Assembly: GCA_964500205.1 (NCBI GenBank)
Contig: CAZCNS010000012.1
Location: 67,774 to 131,773 of the forward strand
Length of the DNA: 64,000 nt
Reading direction: 5' to 3'
Source: UBA10329 sp964500205
GTDB lineage: Bacteria; Bacteroidota; Bacteroidia; UBA10329
Part shown: one piece after another, positions 5,346-14,022 of the stretch
Numbering within the stretch: position 1 is the stretch's first letter
Layout: each line of letters begins with the position of its first letter
Program-made: the position numbers and the translations under genes
Notes under the pieces: generated by a model
Told to the model about the DNA's origin: nothing
What the model saw: only the letters and a program-made list of their open reading frames with translations
Databases searched by the model: none

Positions 5346-7976
5346 TTACCTCCTCCCACCTGTCAACACCTTCTTTATCCCTTGCAGTTTCATCAATGCT
5401 TCAACAGGCGTGAGGGTGTCGATGTCGGTCTTCAGGATCTCCTCGCGCACCTGCTCCAGCACTGGGTCATCCAACTGGAAGAAACTGAGCTGGAGGCCGT
5501 CATCCGCAGACTTGGACTTTCTCCCGCCTGAGGATGCACCAGTGGGTTTCTCCTCGCGTGAAGCCTCCAGCGCGGACAGTATCTCATTGGCGCGCTGCAC
5601 CACAAGGGTGGGCATACCCGCCATCTTCGCCACATGGATGCCGAAGCTGTGGGCCGTGCCTCCTGGTCGCAACTTGCGCAGGAACAGCACCTTGCTGCCC
5701 ATCTCTTTCACATCCACATGGAAGTTGCGTACGCGGGGGAAGCGGCCCTCAAGGTCGTTCAGCTCGTGGTAATGCGTGGCGAAGAGCACGTTGGGCCTTG
5801 CCCGTGGGCTTTCGTGCAGGTATTCCACAATGGCCATCGCGATGCTGATGCCATCGTAAGTGCTGGTGCCGCGCCCTATCTCATCGAGGATGATGAGGCT
5901 TTGTGAGGTCATGTTGTTGAGGATGCTGGCCGTCTCGTTCATCTCCACCATGAAGGTCGATTCGCCCTGAGCGAGGTTGTCGCTGGCACCCACGCGGCTG
6001 AACACCTTGTCCACGATGCCCAACGTGGCACCTTTGGCAGGCACGAAGCACCCTGCCTGCGCCATGATGTTGATGAGGGCCGTCTGCCGCAGCAGCGCGC
6101 TCTTGCCGCTCATGTTCGGCCCCGTGATGATGAGCACCTGCTGTTTCTCGTTATCCAGCAGCACATCATTCGCCACGTATTCCTCACCGATAGGCAGCGA
6201 CTGCTCGATGACAGGGTGGCGGCCGTCCTGTATCTGGATGGAACTGCCCTCCACGAAGCGCGGGCGGGTGTATTGATTGGCCTCGCTCACCTGCGCGAAA
6301 CTCAGCAGACAATCAAGCTGCGCGATGATGGCCGCATCCTGCTGAATGGCGGGGATGCTTTCGGCCAGATCGAGCACAAGCTGCTGATACATCTCCGACT
6401 CCAGTCGCAGCACCTTCTCCTCCGCGCCCAGTATCTTCTCCTCCAGCTCCTTGAGTTCGGGCGTGACGTACCGCTCCTGATTCACCAGCGTCTGCTTGCG
6501 GATCCAGTCCTGCGGCACTTTGTCCTTATGGGCATTCGTCACTTCGAGGTAGTAGCCGAACACATTGTTGAACCCGATTTTCAGACTTGTGATTCCCGTG
6601 GCTTGGGTTTCGCGGTGCTGGATGGCCGCAAGTTTGTCCTTGCCACGGTAGGCAAGGTCGCGCAGCGCATCCAGTTCTGGCGAGAGGCCATCGCGCATCA
6701 CGCCTCCTTTGCTCACCACAGCGGGCGCATCTTCTGCTATTCCTTTAGAAATGCGCTCCAAGGCTGAGGAAACGGGGTGGATGCGGTCGGCCATTTCGAG
6801 CAGCGGCACGCATCCCAAAGCCGACAGCGATTCCTTGATGGCGGGCAGACGTTGCAACGCACGTTTCAGTTGCAGCAACTCACGCGGATTCACGCGGGCG
6901 GTCGAGATCTTCGAGGCCAACCGTTCGAGGTCGCCCGTCTCGTTGAGGGCCGAGAGCAGCGTGTTCCTTGTTTCCTCCGATGAAAGCAAAGCTTCCAAAG
7001 CTTCCAGCCTTCTTTCGATGAGATGTTTCTCCTTCAACGGCAGTGCCAGCCAGCGTTTCATCATCCTTGCACCCATCGGGGTCACGGTCCGGTCTAGGAT
7101 GGAAAGCAGGCTCATGCCATCGGGATGGGCGGGATGCAAAATCTCCAGATTCCGCATCGTGAACCCATCGACCCACATGTAGCGATCGGGCTCGATGCGT
7201 GAGAGAGAGGAAATATGGGCTGTGCGGCTGTGCTCTGTGTCGCTGAGGTACTGCACGGCCGCGCCCGCTGCGATGATGCCGTGTTTCAGATGCTCCACCC
7301 CGAAGCCCTTTAGGTTCCGCGTACCGAAATGGCGGTTCAGCGTCTCGTCTGCGAACTGCGAGGTGAAGGCCCAGTCCTCCATCGTGAAGGTGCAGTGCCC
7401 CTCCCCGAATACCTCATGGAAACGGGTTCTGAAACTCTTGCGGAACACGAACTCGCTCGGGGCGAAATTCTGCGCCAGCTTCTGGGCATAACCCGCATCG
7501 CCCTCGGCCACGAGGAATTCGCCCGTGCTTATGTCGAGGAAGGCCAGACCGACACTGTCTCCATCGAAATGGACACTGCACAGGAAGTTGTTGCTGCGCT
7601 GCTCCAGCACGTTATCGTTCATGCTCAGGCCGGGGGTCACCAGCTCGGTCACTCCGCGCTTCACGATGCCCTTGACGGTCTTGGGATCCTCCAACTGGTC
7701 GCACACCGCCACGCGAAAACCTGCCCGCACGAGCTTAGGCAGATACGATTCGAGCGAGTGGTATGGAAATCCCGCCAGCTCGATGTGCGATGCCGCACCG
7801 TTGGCCCGTTTGGTGAGCACGATGCCCAGTACCTTCGATGCCCGCACCGCGTCCTGCCCGAAGGTCTCGTAGAAGTCGCCCACACGGAACAGCAGAATGG
7901 CATCAGGGTACTTGCCCTTGATGGCATTGAACTGCTTCATCAGGGGTGTTTCCTCTCCTTTTTTCGTCTTGGCCAT
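5346..7976 (-). CDS. mutS: DNA mismatch repair protein MutS
   Basis: A protein of 876 residues, normal for MutS. The mismatch-reading motif is F35-Y36-E37 in RVGDFYETFG. The ATPase has Walker A GPNMSGKS (about 618-625) and Walker B LIILDEIGRGTST. The C-terminus ends LMKLQGIKKVLTGGRR. It binds mispairs and recruits MutL. Its 3' end occurs twice more downstream (4556-4720, 3968-4030), each time beyond a TA cassette, so the present end may be an imported replacement. The gene stands alone and its product looks functional. Confidence 0.98.
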   Translation of the reverse strand: MAKTKKGEETPLMKQFNAIKGKYPDAILLFRVGDFYETFGQDAVRASKVLGIVLTKRANGAASHIELAGFPYHSLESYLPKLVRAGFRVAVCDQLEDPKTVKGIVKRGVTELVTPGLSMNDNVLEQRSNNFLCSVHFDGDSVGLAFLDISTGEFLVAEGDAGYAQKLAQNFAPSEFVFRKSFRTRFHEVFGEGHCTFTMEDWAFTSQFADETLNRHFGTRNLKGFGVEHLKHGIIAAGAAVQYLSDTEHSRTAHISSLSRIEPDRYMWVDGFTMRNLEILHPAHPDGMSLLSILDRTVTPMGARMMKRWLALPLKEKHLIERRLEALEALLSSEETRNTLLSALNETGDLERLASKISTARVNPRELLQLKRALQRLPAIKESLSALGCVPLLEMADRIHPVSSALERISKGIAEDAPAVVSKGGVMRDGLSPELDALRDLAYRGKDKLAAIQHRETQATGITSLKIGFNNVFGYYLEVTNAHKDKVPQDWIRKQTLVNQERYVTPELKELEEKILGAEEKVLRLESEMYQQLVLDLAESIPAIQQDAAIIAQLDCLLSFAQVSEANQYTRPRFVEGSSIQIQDGRHPVIEQSLPIGEEYVANDVLLDNEKQQVLIITGPNMSGKSALLRQTALINIMAQAGCFVPAKGATLGIVDKVFSRVGASDNLAQGESTFMVEMNETASILNNMTSQSLIILDEIGRGTSTYDGISIAMAIVEYLHESPRARPNVLFATHYHELNDLEGRFPRVRNFHVDVKEMGSKVLFLRKLRPGGTAHSFGIHVAKMAGMPTLVVQRANEILSALEASREEKPTGASSGGRKSKSADDGLQLSFFQLDDPVLEQVREEILKTDIDTLTPVEALMKLQGIKKVLTGGRR

Positions 7977-8024
7977 TTTCGTAAGCTGTTAGCCGTGAGC
8001 TTCGAGTCACAGGCTCTTCCCTTG

Positions 8025-8048
8025 TCACTCGTCCCGTGCCCTCGTCCC
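8025..8048 (-). repeat. Copy of a dispersed GGGACGAGGG repeat upstream of mutS
   Basis: On the minus strand it reads GGGACGAGGGCACGGGACGA. Related stretches occur inside uvrA (near 15508) and inside the acyl-CoA dehydrogenase gene (near 30036-30078). The rest of 7977-8237 holds the mutS upstream region and nothing else I can support. Confidence 0.55.
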
Positions 8049-8237
8049 CTTTATTTTTGACGGGTCGCTAAGGTAACGGGGCAGATGGGATGGAGAAGAA
8101 GGTCTTCCCTTTTAGAACCCGCAGTCTATTTGCAGCAGATTCATCTGCTATTGATGCTCTTTTTTCCGACTACTTCTATGTGTCATATTCTTCTATGTGG
8201 TTAAAATTCAATTTTTTGTGTTCAGAATTTCATTGAA

Positions 8238-8777
8238 ATGGAGACAGGAAGGAAACTGAGCATGAGCGAACTCGGACGGCTCTCACCCGATGAGTTCGCA
8301 GAGACGCCTAAACTTCCCGTGGCAGTGGTGCTCGACAACGTGCGTAGTCTGCACAATGTGGGCTCCATTTTCCGCACCTGCGATGCCTTTGCGATGGAAA
8401 AGTTGCACCTATGCGGCATCACAGCCGCACCCCCCAACCGCGAGATGGAGAAGACCGCACTCGGTGCCACGGAGACCGTCCCTTGGCAGCACTGGCCCAC
8501 CACTATGGAGGCCATCCGTTTTCTCAAGAATGAGGGCTACACCGTCATCGCTGCCGAGCAGGTGGCGGGCAGCAGTGCACTTCAGGATTTTTTCCCTGAA
8601 AAAGAAGAGAAGTACGCGGTTGTATTCGGTCACGAGGTGCATGGCGTGTCGCAGGATGTTATCGACCTGTGCCATCACTGCGTGGAGATCCCCCAGCTCG
8701 GTACAAAGCATTCACTGAATGTCTCGGTGAGCGCAGGTGTGGTGCTTTGGGAATTGTTCAGGCACTTGCGGCAGTAA
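8238..8777 (+). CDS. SpoU/TrmH-family RNA 2'-O-methyltransferase
   Basis: A protein of 179 residues of the SPOUT class, which methylates ribose 2'-OH of tRNA or rRNA with SAM. Motif 1 is VVLDNVRSLHNVGSIFRTCD (about 30-49), motif 2 is VVFGHEVHGVSQ, and motif 3 is LGTKHSLNVSVSAGVVLWEL near the C-terminus. These form the trefoil-knot SAM site. The short N-terminal part (MSELGRLSPDEF) is typical of the Bacteroidota version; target RNA unknown. The gene converges on hemW with a 20-nt overlap of the two ends. Confidence 0.93.
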   Translation: METGRKLSMSELGRLSPDEFAETPKLPVAVVLDNVRSLHNVGSIFRTCDAFAMEKLHLCGITAAPPNREMEKTALGATETVPWQHWPTTMEAIRFLKNEGYTVIAAEQVAGSSALQDFFPEKEEKYAVVFGHEVHGVSQDVIDLCHHCVEIPQLGTKHSLNVSVSAGVVLWELFRHLRQ

Positions 8778-9903
8778 GCTCTGAATCAACGAAAAGCGCA
8801 GCCGTAAGGTAATCGGCCAGTAGCCTACCCTCTGCCGAGAGCGTGACTTTTTCTTCGGATAAAATGAAATGATGCCTGCCAAGTGCATCGAGCTTGCCAA
8901 GGAGCAAGGGCCAGAAGGTCGCGTCCAAACCATTAAGGAAATTTTTCTTCACCCCCCATTTCGACCGTAGCCCTGTCATCAGATGCTCATTGATGCGGTC
9001 AGTGGTGGTCAGCACCTCGCTGTCGAAAGGCACAGTCCCTTCCTTTAAAGACTTGATGTAAAGGGCATTTGAGCGTGGGTTCCATCGCCTTTCCGTTCCG
9101 TTGAAGGAATGGGCTGATGGGCCGATGCCGAGGTAAGGCACGCCTTGCCAATAGGATGAGTTGTGACGCGAGATGAACCCTTCCTTTGCAAAATTGCTGA
9201 TTTCATAGTGCTCGAAACCGTTGGCGGGCAGCATTTCCATGTTCATTCGAAAACACTGCTCCGCGATGCCCTCGTCAGGCGGCAGTTCCAAGCCTCGGCT
9301 GATGTTGCGGTTCAGCACCGTTTTCTCCTCCACCGTAAGACCGTATGATGAGATGTGCTGGATACTGAGGCCGAAGGCGGTATTCAGGTTCCGCTCCCAG
9401 TCTGCAATTGTCTGGGCCGGCACTCCGAATATGAGGTCGATGCTGATGTTGCTGAAGCCTGCGTCCTGTGCATCGCGTACCGCTCTTTCGGCCTGTGCTG
9501 CGGTGTGCATCCTGTTCATCCATTGCAGTTCGCGGTCAATGAATGACTGCGTACCCATGCTCAGGCGGTTGATGCCGATGGAGCGCAATTCGCGCAGTTT
9601 TTCCACGGAAAGATCCTCAGGGTTGGCCTCCAGCGTCACCTCGGCATCCTCGGCAACTTGGAACAGCCTTTTCATTTCCTCCAATAAAGAAGCGATGGAC
9701 TGCGAGGGCAACAGGGAGGGTGTTCCCCCACCGAGATAGATGGTTTCAACAATTTGACCCGAAAGTTCCCCTTTGCGGAGGTTCAGCTCACGGAGCATCG
9801 CCTGCACCATCTCATCGGCACGCGCAGTGTTGGTACTGAAATGGAAATCGCAGTAGTGACAGGCCCTGCGGCAGAATGGTATGTGAAGATAGATGCCTGC
9901 CAA
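8758..9903 (-). CDS. hemW: Radical SAM heme chaperone HemW (coproporphyrinogen dehydrogenase-like)
   Basis: A protein of 381 residues. The radical SAM cluster site is FCRRACHYCDF (CxxxCxxC) near residue 10. YLGGGTPSLL is the GGGTP SAM-binding motif and GIGPSAHSF is typical of HemW. It lacks the extra features of true HemN and is best seen as a heme-trafficking protein that may also have been annotated as HemN. The 3' end overlaps the convergent methyltransferase gene. Confidence 0.93.
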   Translation of the reverse strand: MAGIYLHIPFCRRACHYCDFHFSTNTARADEMVQAMLRELNLRKGELSGQIVETIYLGGGTPSLLPSQSIASLLEEMKRLFQVAEDAEVTLEANPEDLSVEKLRELRSIGINRLSMGTQSFIDRELQWMNRMHTAAQAERAVRDAQDAGFSNISIDLIFGVPAQTIADWERNLNTAFGLSIQHISSYGLTVEEKTVLNRNISRGLELPPDEGIAEQCFRMNMEMLPANGFEHYEISNFAKEGFISRHNSSYWQGVPYLGIGPSAHSFNGTERRWNPRSNALYIKSLKEGTVPFDSEVLTTTDRINEHLMTGLRSKWGVKKNFLNGLDATFWPLLLGKLDALGRHHFILSEEKVTLSAEGRLLADYLTAALFVDSELTAASA

Positions 9904-9965
9904 TGCTGTGATTTTGGAAACTGAACGCTTAAAGAGCTTTCTATTGTTCCAGGAATCGGTAAAAC

Positions 9966-10004
9966 TCTGCGTCCTCTGCGTTCAACCTCCGCGTCCTCTG
10001 CGCG
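9966..10004. repeat. Direct repeat GCGTCCTCTGCG in the hemW-kinase spacer
   Basis: The 12-mer GCGTCCTCTGCG occurs at about 9969 and again at about 9991 within the 107-bp gap between hemW and the histidine kinase gene. Similar CTCTGCGTCCTCTGCG stretches are a familiar kind of intergenic repeat. Function unknown. Confidence 0.45.
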
Positions 10005-10010
10005 AAAATC

Positions 10011-11165
10011 TCACACGGTCCTCAGCGATATGCGGAAGGTCGTGCCCACTCCCGGTTCCGAGCGCAGCACTGAGATCTTCCCTCCGTGATACTGTTCTAT
10101 GATTCTGCGCGTGAGCGAAAGGCCGAGTCCCCAGCCGCGCTTCTTGCTGGTGTAGCCCGGCTCGAAAATCGTCTCGAACTTCCCCTTGGAGATGCCCTTG
10201 CCAGTGTCCGAGAGGTCGAGATGAAACCTGTCGCCCTCAGCATGGAGCAGCACTGTGATGGCCCCCGCGCCCTCCATTGCGTCAATGGCATTTCGCACAA
10301 GATTCTCGATGACCCATGCGAAAAGGGCCACATTCACAGGCACGGACGGCTCGCCACTGAGGCGGTCATCGATCTCGAAGATCACTTTCTTTGAGCTGCG
10401 TGAGCGCATGTAACCGATGCTCTCATCGATCACCGCCCTGATGGGCTGCGGTTCCAGTTCGGGCACCGAGCCGATCTTGGAGAACCGCTCCGTGATGGTC
10501 TCCAGCCGTCTCACATCCTTCGACATGTCGGTCAGAATCTCCTCATCCACCTCTTTCAGGCGCAGGTACTCGATCCAAGCGATGAGTGATGAGAGGGGTG
10601 TGCCAAGCTGGTGGGCGGTCTCTTTGGCCATACCCACCCAAACGTGGTCTTGTTCGGCCTTGCGCGAGATGCTGAACGCGATGTAGGCCAGCAGGATGAA
10701 CACCGAGATGATACCGAGGCTAACATACGGGTAGTACTTCAGGCGATAGTACAGCACCGAGTTGTCGTAGTGGATATAGTTGTGCGACCCACCGTAAAGG
10801 TCGATCACGATCGGCTCATTGCGCCCAGCGATCTCCTGAAGCTGTTTTTCGAGGAAAACAGGGTCGTCCATCCTGTCCTCATCGAAGTTTCGGGCCGAGA
10901 TCACGTTGCTATCATCATCGGTCAGGATGATGGGGATGGTCGTGTTGTCCTTGATGACATCGAACACGAAGCTCAGATCGGCATCAGAGTCGGCACTGTT
11001 AGCAAGGAACTTGGTCCCCTTGGCCCAGAGCTCCACACGCCCGCGCTCCTCCTCGGCCAGTTCCTCCACAAGGCGGTTGGTGTAGAGCAGGGACCCGATG
11101 CCGATGGTCAATGCCAGCAGCACGAGCGCCATCTTCCATCGTTGTTTCTTCGAGTAAAGGTCCAT
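10011..11165 (-). CDS. Orphan sensor histidine kinase
   Basis: A membrane kinase of 384 residues. TM segments lie at about 11-29 and 146-165 with a periplasmic loop of about 115 residues between. The H-box AKETAHQLGTPLSSLIAWIE holds the phospho-acceptor H185. The N-box (NLVRNAIDAM) and the G-boxes (DTGKGI, GWGLGLSL) complete the HATPase. No HAMP domain is evident. No response regulator gene is adjacent, so its partner and signal are unknown. The HQLGTPLSS version of the H-box is widespread in Bacteroidota. Confidence 0.93.
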   Translation of the reverse strand: MDLYSKKQRWKMALVLLALTIGIGSLLYTNRLVEELAEEERGRVELWAKGTKFLANSADSDADLSFVFDVIKDNTTIPIILTDDDSNVISARNFDEDRMDDPVFLEKQLQEIAGRNEPIVIDLYGGSHNYIHYDNSVLYYRLKYYPYVSLGIISVFILLAYIAFSISRKAEQDHVWVGMAKETAHQLGTPLSSLIAWIEYLRLKEVDEEILTDMSKDVRRLETITERFSKIGSVPELEPQPIRAVIDESIGYMRSRSSKKVIFEIDDRLSGEPSVPVNVALFAWVIENLVRNAIDAMEGAGAITVLLHAEGDRFHLDLSDTGKGISKGKFETIFEPGYTSKKRGWGLGLSLTRRIIEQYHGGKISVLRSEPGVGTTFRISLRTV

Positions 11166-11189
11166 TCGGGCGAAGGTCGGGGGAAAATG

Positions 11190-11993
11190 TCAGTCGGTGT
11201 ATGGATTCACCCCTGTCAGTTCTTTCAGACTGACTATGGGCCTGCCCGAGTCACGGCAGATTCTGATCACCTCGCGGACGGCTTCGAGACTGTTCGGATT
11301 GGTGTCGTGAAAAAGAAGGAGGGTCGCCTTCGGCAAACGGGGGAGCACACGGTTCAGGATCTGCTTGGCAGAGGTGCCCACCCCGTCCCGAGATCGGAGG
11401 TCCCAGCCGATGATGGTAAGTTCCTCGGCTTTCACGGTCTGGGCTATTTTCGGGTTCATCACTCCGAACGGTGGTCGGAAATAACGCGGCACACGTCCGA
11501 TGGCATTCCTCACCGCATCGCTGCATTTCCTCATTTCGTACCTGATACTCTCGTTGGTCATCATACCGAAACGATGGGTGTGCGAGAAGGTGTGATTGCC
11601 CACCACATGCCCCTCATCAATCATCCGTTTCAGAAGTTCAGGGTGCTGTTCGGCTTTTTTTCCGATGACGAAAAATGCAGCCTTAACACCCTCTTCAGCC
11701 AGCATGTTAAGCAAGGCGGTCGTGTGCTGTGGGTCGGGGCCGTCATCAAAGGTGATGGCTATTGCATCGCCTTTCCCTTTCCATTTTGTTTCTCCGAAAA
11801 ACTGCGAACCGATGTCGAAAACGCCCCATCCGAGCGTGATTACGTACGCAAGGCCGATGATGCCGAACACCCACATCCCGACCAGTCCTGACCATATGGC
11901 CGCAGCGGCTGCTGACAGGGCCACGAGCGCGATGATGTTCAGTTTTCGGAAGTCGGGTCTCACCGTGTCAATGGTTTTTTCTTTCCAAAGCAA
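11190..11993 (-). CDS. Membrane-anchored polysaccharide deacetylase (NodB, CE4)
   Basis: A protein of 267 residues. Two hydrophobic segments (about 19-38 and 40-57) precede the NodB domain. Motif 1 is TFDDGP (81-86), motif 2 is the zinc-binding GNHTFSHTHRF, motif 3 is RYFRPPFGV, and LLFHDT is motif 5. CE4 enzymes remove N- or O-acetyl groups from glycans. Its start lies inside the end of the upstream ketosynthase-like gene (26-nt overlap), so the two are translated as one unit and may act in one pathway. Confidence 0.93.
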   Translation of the reverse strand: MLWKEKTIDTVRPDFRKLNIIALVALSAAAAAIWSGLVGMWVFGIIGLAYVITLGWGVFDIGSQFFGETKWKGKGDAIAITFDDGPDPQHTTALLNMLAEEGVKAAFFVIGKKAEQHPELLKRMIDEGHVVGNHTFSHTHRFGMMTNESIRYEMRKCSDAVRNAIGRVPRYFRPPFGVMNPKIAQTVKAEELTIIGWDLRSRDGVGTSAKQILNRVLPRLPKATLLLFHDTNPNSLEAVREVIRICRDSGRPIVSLKELTGVNPYTD

Positions 11994-12867
11994 TGATCAT
12001 TTCCTGCCCACTGAAACGGTGATGCACCGCTGCTTTACCTATGGTCGGGTCATTCTCGAAATACTGTAAAGCGAGATGAAGCCCGAATCCAGGAGCTGTG
12101 AAGAATTCCCCGCAGAAGTCCGTGTAAACCACCGAGCTGTCACCTTTTTCCACAGAAGAAAGATTGGTAAGCAGGAGGTCGGTTTCCAAACCTTTCAAGA
12201 GGTTTTGCCCCATGTCGGTGTTCACTGTAATGTTGGACACCTTGGCGATGCTGCTGTCTGTGGCCTTCTGCGAAACATGCCAGAACGCGCTGCCCTCGCC
12301 CAGCACAGGTAGCGGATGGCCGAACCTCTCCGCAAGCGCGGTGATCATGGCGCATTCGTCTGCAGTCATTTCATCCACAGCGCCCACCAACGCACTCTGC
12401 GCATCGCCCTCGGCCAGCAGCAGTTGCGCGTCCAGCAGGGCATAGGCCAGAGACTGGTTACCCTGCGTGTGCGTCATGTTGTAGTTGCGATTACCGAGCA
12501 GCAGGGCCAATTGTCCCGCTATACTATTGTGCGTGCTCTGGATGAATGCCGTGGGCGACTGCGTGCCTTCTGCGCTCTGGTACATCGCCCCTACGAACTT
12601 CAGCGTGTCTTGGATGCAGCCGAGGCCCGTGCCCACGATGATGGCATCTGTAGCCTCCGCCTTTGCCTGCCGCAATGCCTCCACGCCACAGGCAACGCCC
12701 ATCTTCAGCACGGTGCTCATCCTGCGGATCTGCGCAGGGGAGACATACTGCTTGTAGTCAGGGCTGATGAGCGATGATGCATCGTTGGCCCCGGCCAGGC
12801 CGCTTATCAGCTTATCGTTCAGAAAGGAGTCCTGGTAGGAGATGCAGACGGATGAGTTGATGTACAT
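11968..12867 (-). CDS. Beta-ketoacyl synthase-like protein (chain-length-factor type)
   Basis: A protein of 299 residues with a shortened thiolase fold. The expected nucleophile region reads QSTHNSIAGQLALLLG with no cysteine at the active-site turn, so condensing activity is doubtful. The N-terminal part (QYVSPAQIRRMSTVLKMGV and IIVGTGLGC) matches KS proteins that I recall from flexirubin or dialkylresorcinol-type clusters of Bacteroidota. Such KS-like subunits act as chain-length factors beside an active KS. No other cluster gene is present apart from the overlapping deacetylase. Confidence 0.75.
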   Translation of the reverse strand: MYINSSVCISYQDSFLNDKLISGLAGANDASSLISPDYKQYVSPAQIRRMSTVLKMGVACGVEALRQAKAEATDAIIVGTGLGCIQDTLKFVGAMYQSAEGTQSPTAFIQSTHNSIAGQLALLLGNRNYNMTHTQGNQSLAYALLDAQLLLAEGDAQSALVGAVDEMTADECAMITALAERFGHPLPVLGEGSAFWHVSQKATDSSIAKVSNITVNTDMGQNLLKGLETDLLLTNLSSVEKGDSSVVYTDFCGEFFTAPGFGLHLALQYFENDPTIGKAAVHHRFSGQEMIIALERKNH

Positions 12868-13060
12868 GGGCCTTACTGAGAGTGCGCAAAGGTCGGTATA
12901 TCAAAAGGAGCCTATGATCGATGGAATGTGGAATGTGTCGGGTCATCTTAACGGCAGAAGTTTTTCTATCGCCATGAATTTCTGATGATGTGATTCTCGT
13001 AAAGAAGTAAACCGTATTTTCGCGGCCCGATTAAGCGAACAACATACAGATTAGAAAGTC

Positions 13061-13300
13061 ATGGCAAGGGTCTGCGAGATAACAGGAAAGAAGGTGATGG
13101 TGGGTAACAGTGTGTCCCACTCGAACAGGAAAACCAAGCGTAAGTTCCTGCCGAACCTCTTCAAGAAGAAGTTCTATTCAGAAGCTGACGGAGAATGGGT
13201 ATCGGTGAAGGTGTCGGCCAATGGCCTCCGGACCATCGATAAGAAGGGCTTCGATGCTGCTTATGCTGACGCAAAGAAGCTCGGTCTCGGTAAGAATTGA
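13061..13300 (+). CDS. rpmB: 50S ribosomal protein L28
   Basis: A protein of 79 residues beginning MARVCEITGKKVMVGNSVSH, the L28 signature, with NRKTKRKFLPNL following. It binds the large ribosomal subunit. An AT-rich segment ending GTATTTTCG upstream is a likely promoter. A strong hairpin terminator follows 16 bases after the stop. In many Bacteroidota rpmB is followed by rpmG and a DUF4295 gene; here neither is present. Confidence 0.98.
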   Translation: MARVCEITGKKVMVGNSVSHSNRKTKRKFLPNLFKKKFYSEADGEWVSVKVSANGLRTIDKKGFDAAYADAKKLGLGKN

Positions 13301-13316
13301 TACGTCATCACGATAT

Positions 13317-13352
13317 AAAAGCCGCTATGGAGAAATCCTGAGCGGCTTTTTT
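13317..13352 (+). terminator. Intrinsic terminator of rpmB
   Basis: AAAAGCCGCT pairs with AGCGGCTTTT across a 14-nt loop and is followed by a T run. It makes rpmB a single-gene transcript. Confidence 0.88.
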
Positions 13353-13390
13353 GTGGGCGGAATTCACTGAACCGAAGCGTCCCGGTGGGT

Positions 13391-13573
13391 TCAATCTCTT
13401 GTCATCAGTTGCTTTAGGGTATCGCGGTAGCCTTTCAGTTGACTTTCGAAATCCATGTCTGGATCTCTGAAGGTCTTCGGATTCTCCATCAAGTGACGGT
13501 ACACCTCTGGCTTTTCAACACGCAACCGCTCGGTCAGTTGCGCAATGTCATTCTGAATCTCATGCTCTGTCAT
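13391..13573 (-). CDS. Small helical protein, unknown family
   Basis: A charged, helix-rich protein of 60 residues without signal peptide (MTEHEIQNDIAQLTERLRVE...). The frame is clean, and its end lies about 40 bases from the rpmB terminator, facing it. I do not recognise the family. Its size would suit an antitoxin or a small regulator but no partner gene is adjacent. Confidence 0.5.
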   Translation of the reverse strand: MTEHEIQNDIAQLTERLRVEKPEVYRHLMENPKTFRDPDMDFESQLKGYRDTLKQLMTRD

Positions 13574-13628
13574 GGTGCTTGTTCTTTGATGATGATGCCA
13601 ATTTAGTCATTAGCGGCAGAATGTCAAG

Positions 13629-13952
13629 TCAGAAAGGCGGTGGGTGGGCAATCAGCTTAGCGCATCCCCACTGGACGAGCACATATAGAAACGCAAGCAC
13701 AACAGCTGCGATGCCTATGGCAACAAGGTCTTTCAGAATCCGCTCCCTGCGTAAACGGATTCTGACTGCTTTCCGCACTTCAGTAAGCTCCTGCTCATCG
13801 AGTTCGCTGTGACCTGTGGACACCTCCTTCTCCGCGACTGCACCCCGATACAGCTCACGCAAATGGGCATAACGCTGCCTTCGTCTCCCCAAGAGCGCAC
13901 GGTTGGCGCGCATCCTGTTGTTCATGTCCATGATGTGGCCTGCGGAGCTCAT
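13629..13952 (-). CDS. Small single-span membrane protein, unknown
   Basis: A protein of 107 residues if started at ATG 13952. A basic, Arg-rich N-terminal half (NNRMRANRALLGRRRQRYAH) and a second basic stretch lead into one hydrophobic segment near the C-terminus (about residues 76-95). The pattern is that of small inner-membrane proteins in Bacteroidota; function unknown. An alternative start is ATG 13931. It is divergent from vapB and the spacer of 70 bases must hold both promoters. Confidence 0.6.
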   Translation of the reverse strand: MSSAGHIMDMNNRMRANRALLGRRRQRYAHLRELYRGAVAEKEVSTGHSELDEQELTEVRKAVRIRLRRERILKDLVAIGIAAVVLAFLYVLVQWGCAKLIAHPPPF

Positions 13953-14006
13953 TTCGGGTGGCTGTCGGAATGAAGCTAAAATAACCATTGCGAATGAAGT
14001 CCTTAT

Positions 14007-14014
14007 TAACTTTG
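14007..14014 (+). promoter_or_regulatory. Promoter -7 box of vapBC
   Basis: TAACTTTG, a match to TAnnTTTG, lies 8 bases before the vapB ATG, so the transcript has almost no leader. Confidence 0.55.
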
Positions 14015-14022
14015 CTCTCACC

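Noticed and set aside
5346..7976. Long plus-strand frames opposite mutS
   Set aside because: Antisense shadows of a full-length conserved gene.
8758..8777. Overlap of the methyltransferase and hemW ends
   Set aside because: A short convergent overlap of two complete genes is common and needs no special explanation.
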